From: Saccharomonospora amisosensis | Lineage (GTDB): Bacteria > Actinomycetota > Actinomycetes > Mycobacteriales > Pseudonocardiaceae | Length of the DNA: 64,000 bases | Direction: 5' to 3' | Assembly (NCBI RefSeq): GCF_011761185.1 | Contig: NZ_JAAOYM010000001.1 | Coordinates: forward strand, 4,526,001 to 4,590,000 | Shown here: positions 57,524 through 64,000 of the stretch, piece by piece | How the letters are laid out: the number at the start of each line of letters is the position of its first letter | Position numbering within the stretch: the first letter of the stretch is position 1 | Translations under genes and position numbers: made by a program | Notes under the pieces: generated by a model | The model's input: only the letters and a program-made list of their open reading frames with translations | The model's database searches: none | Told to the model about the DNA's origin: nothing

Positions 57524-59370
57524 CGCTCACCTTCGGCAGCCACGCGCCCGCGCGCGCTGCGTGCGTCGGCGGCCGCGATCACGGCGGCGATCAGTGCGGC
57601 GGCGGCCCCGGCCAGGGCGAGCCACACCCCTGGCCCGGCACCCGCGCCCTCGATATGCCCCTCGCTCAGCGGCAGTGCGGCGGCTCGCAAACCGAGCACC
57701 GCGGCCACCCCGATCAGCAGTCCCGCCGCGCGCACCGGCCTGCTGATCGTTGCGAGCGCCAGCACGGCGAGAACGGTGATCGCGCCCGCGAGCAAGCCCC
57801 AGGACGGCGTACCGAAGTCCGACCAAAGGCCCGGCTCGACATAGTCGGGCGCCACGACGACCGGCATCCCGAACGCCGCGACGGCGAGGATGGCGGCCGC
57901 CGCGAGCGGCGCGAGCATATTCAGACCTGCCCGGGTGATCGCGCCCCCGACCATGGTCGCCTCCGCGTTCTCGCGCTCCACGATTCCGGTGACAGCGCTA
58001 CAGCACGCGGCGACCACGGCGGCGAACATCGCAAGCCACGTCCACAGCACTCCCGGCCCGGCGGACATCGTGCCGGGAACACCCGTCGCTGTGATGGCTG
58101 TGTCGAGCACGGCGGTACCCGCGACGAGCACAGCGACCCATGCCACCGACAGCACAGGGCGCACGGCCGCCGCGACGGCGGGCACGAACATCGTCGAACC
58201 GAGCACACCCACCACCAGCCCGGAGACGAGCAGCAACCAGCGTGCCGGGCTCTCCGGCGCCTCGGCCGAGCTGCCCGTTGATACCTGGGCGGTGAACGAC
58301 CCGATGACGGCGACGATGGCGGTGAGCATCGCGAGGACGCCGGTGACCAGCTGCAGCCGGAGCTGACCCGGCACCGAGGCCTGCGGCGCGTGGCCGGGCT
58401 GGTCGAGTTCGGCGGCGGACGCCCCGGACTCGACGCGACCGTGGGGACGGGTGGCCGCCACGGCGAGCAGACCCGCCGCACCGACGAGCGCGACAAGGGG
58501 GCCGGCGCTGAGGTCCACCGCTTCCAGGCTCGCTCCGCTCACCACATGAGGCGCCGCCAGTGCCGCGACGCCCACGGCAAGGCCCGCGAGTCCTCCCCTC
58601 GCGAAGTCCACCGTGGCCGAGGAGGTGATCAGAAAAGCGGCACCGACGGGCAACGCGCAGGCCAGCAACAGGTACCCGGCCATTGCCGCGGCAGGCCCCT
58701 CGAACGCGTTGCGCCCGAGCAGGTAAACGTCTTCGGACCCGAACGGCGCCATCAACAGGCCACATGCGGCGATCACCGCGGTGACGACCACCACGAGCAG
58801 CCAACGCTGCCGCCACCGCTGCGCGCCGACCTCATCCGCGTCCACACTCGGCTCGGGAGACCCCGGCGCGCCCACGGCGACCGTGGGTTTCACACCGACG
58901 GAGCGCAGGGCAAGCAGACCCGCGACAGCTGCCGCCAGGTGCCCAGCGAGCAGTAACCACAGCCCCGTTGCGGGTGCGCGCGTCACCAGATCACCCGGCA
59001 TGTACAGCTCCGGCCGGGAAGCGACCGACGGATCAGCCGCGAACTGCAGGTCGAGCACCAACCGGCCAGGAGCGAGGGCGGCCGCGCCGACGAGCACGCC
59101 CGCGGCAGCCGCGTGCCTCGAGCTAAGCACCAGGGCAGTCGCTACAGCCACCGGAAGGAAGGCCAGCACATCCAACAGTGGTGCGCTCGTGAACGCAGGC
59201 TCAGCGCCGTCGACGACGGGGACCATCGCCCCCGCGGCCATAAGTGAGGCCGCCAATCCCGCGACAACCAACGCGGACAACAAGGTGGCCGAGTCAGCGA
59301 AGCGTTCCCGCGCCGCTGACGACGATTTCGCGCGTGAGGCGATCGCATCGCCGGCACTCGACTCGATCAC
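57520..59370 (-). CDS. Large polytopic membrane protein of unknown function
   Basis: 616 aa with some 14 hydrophobic helices, highly Ala/Val/Gly-rich, split by charged loops near residues 170-195 and 305-330. No transporter motif or family was recognised. The GTG at 59370 sits three to five bases after GGAGG. It is co-oriented and coupled with the small B12-like gene and lies upstream of sucCD. Confidence 0.75.
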   Translation of the reverse strand: MIESSAGDAIASRAKSSSAARERFADSATLLSALVVAGLAASLMAAGAMVPVVDGAEPAFTSAPLLDVLAFLPVAVATALVLSSRHAAAAGVLVGAAALAPGRLVLDLQFAADPSVASRPELYMPGDLVTRAPATGLWLLLAGHLAAAVAGLLALRSVGVKPTVAVGAPGSPEPSVDADEVGAQRWRQRWLLVVVVTAVIAACGLLMAPFGSEDVYLLGRNAFEGPAAAMAGYLLLACALPVGAAFLITSSATVDFARGGLAGLAVGVAALAAPHVVSGASLEAVDLSAGPLVALVGAAGLLAVAATRPHGRVESGASAAELDQPGHAPQASVPGQLRLQLVTGVLAMLTAIVAVIGSFTAQVSTGSSAEAPESPARWLLLVSGLVVGVLGSTMFVPAVAAAVRPVLSVAWVAVLVAGTAVLDTAITATGVPGTMSAGPGVLWTWLAMFAAVVAACCSAVTGIVERENAEATMVGGAITRAGLNMLAPLAAAAILAVAAFGMPVVVAPDYVEPGLWSDFGTPSWGLLAGAITVLAVLALATISRPVRAAGLLIGVAAVLGLRAAALPLSEGHIEGAGAGPGVWLALAGAAAALIAAVIAAADARSARGRVAAEGER

Positions 59371-59626
59371 ACACCTCCACTTCCGACGCCCCGCCTATCC
59401 AGGAGCGCTCTCGCCGTCCGGCGGTAACCGCGGGCTCAAGCCAGGTACTAACCGTTCCGACGCTAGCAACGGCGGGCGTCGCGCGCGCCGCAACGCCGAC
59501 CACGTCACGACAACTCATGCGGAGGGCGCGGTACGGCTGGTCACCCACCGCCATTGGCAAGGGGTTCGCCAAGGCATGCCGAGGACCAAACCGACTCAAC
59601 GCGGTTCAAACACCCGGTTGCGCAGA

Positions 59627-59642
59627 TGTAACACACGTCACA
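59627..59642. promoter_or_regulatory. CRP-like site upstream of the M23 peptidase gene
   Basis: TGTAACACACGTCACA matches TGTGA-N6-TCACA with one mismatch. It lies 274 bp before the M23 start. In M. tuberculosis a CRP site controls the cell-wall-active protein RpfA, so control of a wall hydrolase would be consistent. Confidence 0.45.
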
Positions 59643-59844
59643 TCAAACTCTCCGTGTCGCTTCTACCTTGAGTCATTCGCCTCTAGTCCGGCCCAAACAC
59701 CTCCCTCGGTCGGCGTAAACCGGATGCGGATCTTGCTAGGGGCGCCGCCATTTCGTTACTGTCCCGCAGTCCCCATTACGGTCAGGTCACGAACGTGGTG
59801 GGCGAGCCTCCTCGGAGGTTTGCAGACCATTGAGCGGTGCCCCC

Positions 59845-59877
59845 GACACCGTTCGCCGGGATCCCCCGCCCGGTGTC
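59845..59877 (+). promoter_or_regulatory. Hairpin in the M23 leader
   Basis: GACACCG / CGGTGTC outer arms with an inner CGGG / CCCG pair. It lies just upstream of the GGAAGG ribosome-binding site region; it could be part of an attenuator or a leader structure. Confidence 0.35.
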
Positions 59878-59915
59878 TCACGACCTGGCTCCCCGAGTAA
59901 CGGAAGGCCCCTGTC

Positions 59916-60740
59916 TTGGCTCGACACCGCTCCCCCGGCGGCCAAGCTACTTCCCCGGCACTCGAAGAGGCACTTGACGGTGCGGTCGTTCGCGTCCGGG
60001 GATCGCACAGGCTTCCCGCGCCCTCGTCGGCCCTGCGTGGCCGAGTGGTGGTCGCCGCCGTCGCCGCCGGTGCTTTCGCCGCCGCCGCCGCTGGTCAGAC
60101 ACTCCAAGCCGCAGGCGAGCCGTCGTCGGACTCCAAGACCGACGTCACCCCGTTGGCCAACTCCCGTGACGCGAACGCCGCACTCGGAACCGGTGGCGGC
60201 ACTCCGGCAGGGGCGCCTGTCCTGTTGCAGGTTGCCAGGACCACAGACGGTTCCGCAGAGGCGAAGAAGCTCACCACCAGCGCGAAGGTGACCAAGGAGC
60301 GTCTCGAAAGGGAGGCCGAGGAGGCCCGCCGCGCCGCTGAGGAGGCCGCCCGGCCCAAGACCGTGCTCCCCGCTCAGGGCTATTTCACCTCGGGATTCGG
60401 TGCCCGGTGGGGCACGACTCACTACGGGATCGACATCGCCAACAGCGTAGGCACCCCCATCGTGGCCGCGGCAGACGGGACGATCATCGAGGCCGGACCT
60501 GCCAGCGGCTTCGGCCTGTGGGTTCGCATGCAACTCGATGACGGCACCGTCCTTGTTTACGGGCATATCAACAGCTACTCCGTGTACGTCGGCCAACGAG
60601 TCAAAGCAGGCGACTACATCGCCGAGATGGGCAACCGCGGCCAGTCGACCGGCCCCCACCTGCACTTCGAAGTCTGGTCGGCGGCCGGGCAGAAGCTGGA
60701 CCCGCGTGCCTGGCTGGCCGAACGTGGGGTCTACCTGTAA
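59916..60740 (+). CDS. Exported M23 peptidoglycan endopeptidase
   Basis: 274 aa. TTG start with GGAAGG eight bases upstream. An N-terminal hydrophobic segment (about 43-62, VVVAAVAAGAFAAAAAG) acts as signal or anchor; a Lys/Glu/Ala coiled coil follows (about 108-146). The C-terminal LytM domain has zinc ligands in THYGIDIA (HxxxD) and GPHLHFEVW (HxH). It should cleave peptide cross-bridges outside the membrane. Convergent with uvrD; same neighbourhood as Rv0950c of mycobacteria. Confidence 0.9.
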   Translation: MARHRSPGGQATSPALEEALDGAVVRVRGSHRLPAPSSALRGRVVVAAVAAGAFAAAAAGQTLQAAGEPSSDSKTDVTPLANSRDANAALGTGGGTPAGAPVLLQVARTTDGSAEAKKLTTSAKVTKERLEREAEEARRAAEEAARPKTVLPAQGYFTSGFGARWGTTHYGIDIANSVGTPIVAAADGTIIEAGPASGFGLWVRMQLDDGTVLVYGHINSYSVYVGQRVKAGDYIAEMGNRGQSTGPHLHFEVWSAAGQKLDPRAWLAERGVYL

Positions 60741-61116
60741 CGGCTCGTTCCCACCCCTCGCGCGGCGCCGGTCGGCGAACACCGCTCCATCCGGGTGAAC
60801 TGTCCCCGGCTCGGTGGGCATGCGGACGTCGTCGCGACTCCCACCCACCACATCGGCTCCCCGAGCCGATAGCAGCCGCCGTGGCCCTGCGGCAAGCCAT
60901 AGCACCGCGGTCATCGCACAGGCCATCGGCACCCCAGTCCGCCATGGCAACAACCGACGGGCCTCAGGTCGCGGCGTGTGACCACTTCTCCGCATAGCTC
61001 GCTCCCCAATTCGAACTTGTGTTCGACAAGGAGACTAGCGTGGTGGTCCGACAATTCCGGGCCCGACGCGATGATTCACTCGGAAGGGTCAACAGCCGCT
61101 ATCAGCTCGCGGCGAT
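60741..61116. other. Region between M23 peptidase and uvrD
   Basis: 376 bp between convergent genes with no supported gene, yet it contains a perfect LexA box. A minus-strand frame from the ATG at 60995 (GGGGAG six bases upstream) begins with a basic stretch and one possible membrane helix, but it stays open through the antisense of the M23 gene. A plus-strand frame from the GTG at 61040 (AAGGAG six bases upstream) runs antisense into uvrD. Neither end can be fixed. Confidence 0.5.
61011..61026. promoter_or_regulatory. Orphan LexA (SOS) box
   Basis: TCGAACTTGTGTTCGA has perfect 6-bp palindromic arms in the actinobacterial LexA consensus. It lies downstream of both flanking annotated genes, between two well-formed start sites pointing away from it. 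Confidence 0.8.
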
Positions 61117-63519
61117 TCAGAGCTTCACCATTGGCACACTGCCGATGAGCATGAGCCGCACGGTGCCCGACGCGCCGAAGTCGATCGTCGCCGTGGCTCT
61201 CGGGCCCGACCCCTCGGTGGCGACAACCGTCCCCAGCCCGTACTTGTCGTGGCTGACCCGGTCACCAACGTCCAGCTTCAGCGCGACGGTGTCCTTCCAG
61301 TCGGCCTTCCACCCCTTGAAGGAAGTGGTGCGCATACCGCCCGCCGCGATACCGGCCTGCGCCGACCCCTCGCCCGTGCCGATCCGCCTGCCCCAGGTCG
61401 TGGCCGCGCGCGGTGACCCACCCTGCCCCGTGCCCGACGGTGCCTCCCTGCGCCAGTCGAGGAGCTCGGCGGGAATCTCGTCCAGGAAGCGCGAGGCCGG
61501 ATTGTTCATCGGCTGGCCCCATGCGGTGCGGACGAGCGCACGCGAGACGTAGAGCCGCTTGCGCGCCCTTGTGATGGCCACGTAGGCGAGCCTGCGCTCC
61601 TCGGCCAATTCCTTCGGCTCACCCAGCGCGCGCAGGTGAGGGAAGACGCCGTCCTCCCAGCCGGTGCAGAAGACGACCGGATACTCAAGGCCCTTCGCGG
61701 TGTGCACGGTCATGAGCGTGACGACCCCGGAATCGTGCTGCTCGCTCTCCCCGTCCGGGGTCGGGATGGAATCGGCGTCGGCGACCAGTGAAACCCGCTC
61801 GAGAAAGGCGGGTAGTGATCCCGGTTCCGGCACACCCGCTTCCTCGGCTTCGCCCTCGTCGGTACTAGCCGCGGTCTGCGCGAAGTCGGTGAACTCCCTT
61901 GCCACGGTGACCAATTCGTCCAGGTTTTCCAACCGGGAGGCGTCCTGCGGATCGTCCGACTCCTCGAGTTCGGTGCGGTAGCCGGTCCGTTCCAACACCG
62001 CTTCCAGGATGTCGGCCACCTCCTCTCCGGAGTCGACCAACTCGCCAAGCCCGTCGAGCAACTCCACGAACGCCGCGATGGCCTTCTGCGAACGGGAGTT
62101 CAGCAGCGCGATCCTGCCCGCCGCCGCGTCGCGCAGCGCCGAGCTGAACGAAACACGTTCCCGTTCGGCGTGGGTTGCCACCACCGCCTCGGCACGGTCA
62201 CCGATTCCGCGCTTGGGCACGTTGAGGATGCGCCGCAAGCTCACCGTGTCCTCCGGGTTGGCCAGCACCCGCAAGTAGGCCAGCGCGTCACGGACCTCAC
62301 GGCGCTCATAGAAGCGCACGCCACCCACCACCCGGTACGGCAAGCCCAGCCGGATGAAGATCTCCTCGAACACCCGTGACTGGTTGTTCGTGCGGTAGAA
62401 GACGGCGATATCGGAGTACTTCGCCTCACCCCGGTCGGCCAACTCGTCGATCTCGCCCGCCACGAACGCGGCCTCGTCGTGCTCGTTGTCGGCGACGTAG
62501 CCGACGATCCGTTCGCCGTGCCCTGAGTCGGTCCACAGTCGCTTGTCCCTGCGGTTGGGGTTGCGTGCGATGACCGCGTTGGCCGCCGAAAGGATCGTCT
62601 GCGTCGAGCGGTAATTCTGCTCGAGCAGGATGGTGCGCGCGGCCGGGAAGTCGCGTTCGAACTCCTCGATGTTACGGATGGTCGCCCCGCGGAACGCGTA
62701 GATCGACTGGTCCGCGTCACCCACGACGCACAGTTCGGCGGGCTCGACACCCGACTCGGTGGGTCCCGTACCGACCAGTTCGCGCACCAGCGTGTACTGC
62801 GCGTGGTTGGTGTCCTGGTACTCGTCGACGAGCACGTGCCGGAACCGGCGCCGGTAATGCTCGGCCACGTCGGGGAAGGCCTGCAGCAACTCGACCGTGC
62901 GCATGATGAGGTCGTCGAAGTCCATCGCGTTGGCCTGCGTGAGCCTGCGCTGGTACTCCCGGTAAGCCTCGGCGGTCCTGCGCTCGAAGTCGCCCGCCGC
63001 GCGTTCCGCCGCCGTATCGACGTCGACCAGCTCGTTCTTCAGGCTGGACACGTGTGCGGCCAATGCCCGGGCGGGGTATCGCTTGGGGTCCAGGTCGAGG
63101 TCACGGGCGACGAGTGTCATCAACCGCCTGCTGTCGTCGGCGTCGTAGACGGAGAAGTTCGACGTCATCTCCAGTGTCTTGGCCTCGCGTCGAAGCAGCC
63201 GCACACACATCGAGTGGAACGTCGACACCCACATCGCCCCCGCGCGGCGCCCGACCAACTCGCCGACCCGGTCACGCATCTCCGCGGCCGCCTTGTTGGT
63301 GAAGGTGATCGCCATGATCTGGCCGGGATGTGCACCACGCTCGGCCAGGAGGTAGGCAATCCGCCTGGTCAGCACGCGCGTCTTGCCCGAACCCGCGCCT
63401 GCGACGACGAGCAATGGCGATCCGGTGTGCTCCACCGCGGCGCGTTGAGCCGGATTCAGGTCGTCGAGCAGTGCCGCATGCCTGCTGGGTTCCGGGGGAA
63501 GATCGAACAGGGTGCTCAT
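61117..63519 (-). CDS. uvrD: ATP-dependent 3'-5' DNA helicase UvrD/PcrA
   Basis: 800-aa superfamily 1 helicase for nucleotide excision repair and replication restart. Motifs in order: Q-motif NPAQRAAVEH, Walker A AGAGSGKT (about 41-48), DEYQDTN (Walker B), GDADQSIYAFRGA, NYRST, and VTLMTVHTAKGLEYPVVF. The C-terminal region ends in a Tudor-like RNA-polymerase-binding domain (VGDRVSHDKYGLGTVVATEG) typical of PcrA. Divergent from the chorismate mutase leader. Confidence 0.96.
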   Translation of the reverse strand: MSTLFDLPPEPSRHAALLDDLNPAQRAAVEHTGSPLLVVAGAGSGKTRVLTRRIAYLLAERGAHPGQIMAITFTNKAAAEMRDRVGELVGRRAGAMWVSTFHSMCVRLLRREAKTLEMTSNFSVYDADDSRRLMTLVARDLDLDPKRYPARALAAHVSSLKNELVDVDTAAERAAGDFERRTAEAYREYQRRLTQANAMDFDDLIMRTVELLQAFPDVAEHYRRRFRHVLVDEYQDTNHAQYTLVRELVGTGPTESGVEPAELCVVGDADQSIYAFRGATIRNIEEFERDFPAARTILLEQNYRSTQTILSAANAVIARNPNRRDKRLWTDSGHGERIVGYVADNEHDEAAFVAGEIDELADRGEAKYSDIAVFYRTNNQSRVFEEIFIRLGLPYRVVGGVRFYERREVRDALAYLRVLANPEDTVSLRRILNVPKRGIGDRAEAVVATHAERERVSFSSALRDAAAGRIALLNSRSQKAIAAFVELLDGLGELVDSGEEVADILEAVLERTGYRTELEESDDPQDASRLENLDELVTVAREFTDFAQTAASTDEGEAEEAGVPEPGSLPAFLERVSLVADADSIPTPDGESEQHDSGVVTLMTVHTAKGLEYPVVFCTGWEDGVFPHLRALGEPKELAEERRLAYVAITRARKRLYVSRALVRTAWGQPMNNPASRFLDEIPAELLDWRREAPSGTGQGGSPRAATTWGRRIGTGEGSAQAGIAAGGMRTTSFKGWKADWKDTVALKLDVGDRVSHDKYGLGTVVATEGSGPRATATIDFGASGTVRLMLIGSVPMVKL

Positions 63520-63564
63520 TGTGATTCCACGCTACCTGGGGGGTCCGACGGTGGGTCCATGTGC

Positions 63565-63570
63565 CATACT
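63565..63570 (+). promoter_or_regulatory. Putative -10 element of the leader peptide transcript
   Basis: CATACT ends seven bases before the leader ATG, which would put the transcript start at or next to A63578, giving a leaderless mRNA. No -35 was clear. No ribosome-binding site precedes the ATG, which agrees with this reading. Confidence 0.45.
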
Positions 63571-63577
63571 CGGGCTC

Positions 63578-63640
63578 ATGCGGTACGACGCGTTTCGATT
63601 TTTCTACGGGATCCGGACTCCGGTTCCCGTGGTCGCGTAG
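63578..63640 (+). CDS. Phe/Tyr-rich leader peptide (attenuator sensor)
   Basis: 20 codons and a stop, encoding MRYDAFRFFYG then IRTPVPVVA. Of the first ten residues, three are Phe and two are Tyr, with FFY at codons 8-10 followed by RNA hairpins. Position, size and composition match leader peptides of amino-acid attenuators. It sits 101 bp before the chorismate mutase gene. Two of the three Phe codons are TTT, rare in this GC-rich genome and likely to slow translation. No separate function is expected. Confidence 0.75.
   Translation: MRYDAFRFFYGIRTPVPVVA
63607..63629 (+). promoter_or_regulatory. Pause hairpin (1:2) of the attenuator
   Basis: CGGGA-T-CCGG pairs with CCGG-T-TCCCG around an ACT loop. 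It lies inside the leader reading frame right after the FFY codons. A ribosome stalled there would cover its left arm. Confidence 0.65.
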
Positions 63641-63674
63641 TGCCGTAAGCAGCCATCACGAAGCCCCGGAGTCC
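63615..63674 (+). promoter_or_regulatory. Antiterminator pairing (2:3)
   Basis: GGACTCCGG (63615-63623) is perfectly complementary to CCGGAGTCC (63666-63674), 9 bp. This excludes both the pause hairpin (shares its right arm) and the terminator (shares its left arm). Confidence 0.7.
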
Positions 63675-63690
63675 ACGGACCCGGGGCTTT
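63661..63690 (+). terminator. Attenuator terminator (3:4) upstream of chorismate mutase
   Basis: AAGCCCCGG / CCGGGGCTT with further GTC / GAC pairing inside, followed by TTT. It lies 20 bases after the leader stop and 52 bases before the structural gene. Confidence 0.8.
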
Positions 63691-63741
63691 CGTCGGCTCG
63701 GGCCCGGGATGCCGGCAAGACCACAGCGACCGGAGGTCCAC

Positions 63742-64000
63742 ATGGACGCGCAGACTCACGACAAGGCAGAACCGGCGGCCGACGACATCGAGGCGTTGCG
63801 TGAGGAGATCGACTGGCTCGACGCCGAGATCCTGCGCCTGGTGAAGCGTCGAGCCGAGGTCTCGAAGAAGATCGGCGCTGCCCGCATGGCGGCGGGCGGC
63901 CCCAGGATCGTCTACAACCGAGAGATCGACGTGCTGGCCCGTTACCGGGAACTGGGCCCGGAAGGCAGGCAGTTGGCGATGGCCCTGCTCAACCTGGGGC
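63742..64000 (+). CDS. Chorismate mutase, AroQ type (3' truncated by window)
   Basis: First 86 codons only. Converts chorismate to prephenate, the common precursor of Phe and Tyr. The helical AroQ pattern is visible: IEALREEIDWLDAEILRLVKRRAEVSKKIGAARMAAGG...REIDVLARYREL, with the active-site Arg/Lys positions in RLVKRRAEVSKKIG. The ATG at 63742 has GGAGG five bases upstream. Adjacent to uvrD as in mycobacteria (Rv0948c/Rv0949). Preceded by a Phe/Tyr leader peptide and attenuator. Confidence 0.92.
   Translation, partial: MDAQTHDKAEPAADDIEALREEIDWLDAEILRLVKRRAEVSKKIGAARMAAGGPRIVYNREIDVLARYRELGPEGRQLAMALLNLG

Larger units (their letters stand above)
59371..59915. other. Long leader region of the M23 peptidase gene
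   Basis: No gene is supported in these 545 bp. They hold a CRP-like site (59627-59642), several GC-rich inverted repeats and a hairpin (59845-59877) ending 38 bases before the M23 start. A long structured 5' leader is plausible; I could not match it to a known riboswitch. Confidence 0.5.

Noticed and set aside
59845-59915. Possible ydaO (c-di-AMP) riboswitch before the M23 gene
   Set aside because: Genomic context is right, but I could not find the conserved core sequences, so it is listed only as a hairpin and leader region.
59787-60995. 402-codon minus-strand frame over the M23 peptidase
   Set aside because: Most of it is antisense to the clearly coding M23 gene. Only its first part near the LexA box remains of interest, and no end could be set.

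Overview
The window is high-GC actinobacterial chromosome. It has GTG/TTG starts, strong third-position G/C, a mycobacterial-type ImuA'-ImuB-DnaE2 mutasome, coenzyme F420 biosynthesis (fbiC) and perM/DUF5336/DUF3017 genes. Gene content and order suggest Pseudonocardiaceae (Saccharomonospora/Prauserella/Amycolatopsis type). Several blocks keep the gene neighbourhoods known from Mycobacterium: cdd-deoA-sdhCDAB, folD-DUF3017, and chorismate mutase-uvrD-M23-sucCD-DUF5336-perM-purN-purH. I saw no tRNA, rRNA, CRISPR array, insertion sequence or prophage.

Layout. 1-7 kb: a leftward nucleoside uptake and salvage operon (BMP lipoprotein, ABC ATPase, two permeases, cytidine deaminase, thymidine phosphorylase). 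7.1-10.9 kb: the divergent sdhCDAB operon behind an 11-bp direct-repeat array. 10.9-23.5 kb: small membrane proteins, a D,D-carboxypeptidase, an MFS exporter, a YihY protein, FbiC, a NUP-family protein, a DinB-like protein, exonuclease III with a second partial copy of its 3' end, an MBL hydrolase and a membrane-bound serine hydrolase. 23.9-31.7 kb: a carbon-monoxide-oxidation cluster (coxM, coxS, form-I coxL, an XdhC-YHS fusion, MoxR-type coxD, VWA coxE) read away from a LysR regulator; the shared intergenic region holds a LysR-like inverted repeat and a CRP-like site. 31.7-38.4 kb: lipoprotein, icd, asnB, a DUF1918 protein, an MFS exporter, DUF3017 and folD. 38.6-41.5 kb: a 968-aa protein ending in a TNT (NAD glycohydrolase toxin) domain. 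41.7-47.8 kb: dnaE2, imuB and imuA' with a perfect LexA box. 48-54.8 kb: epoxide hydrolase with a divergent WYL regulator, then purH, purN, perM and DUF5336. 55-59.4 kb: sucD, sucC, a degenerate B12-binding-like ORF and a large membrane protein. 59.4-64 kb: an M23 peptidase with a long leader, an orphan LexA box, uvrD, and the start of a chorismate mutase gene.

The most interesting element is just upstream of the chorismate mutase gene. A 20-residue Phe/Tyr-rich leader peptide (63578-63640), apparently leaderless, is followed by three mutually exclusive RNA pairings: a pause hairpin, a 9-bp perfect antiterminator, and a terminator. This is the architecture of a ribosome-mediated transcription attenuator that would sense Phe/Tyr supply and control the enzyme that commits chorismate to Phe/Tyr.

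Protein start sites were refined from ribosome-binding sites, gene overlaps and codon bias; changed starts are explained in each entry.
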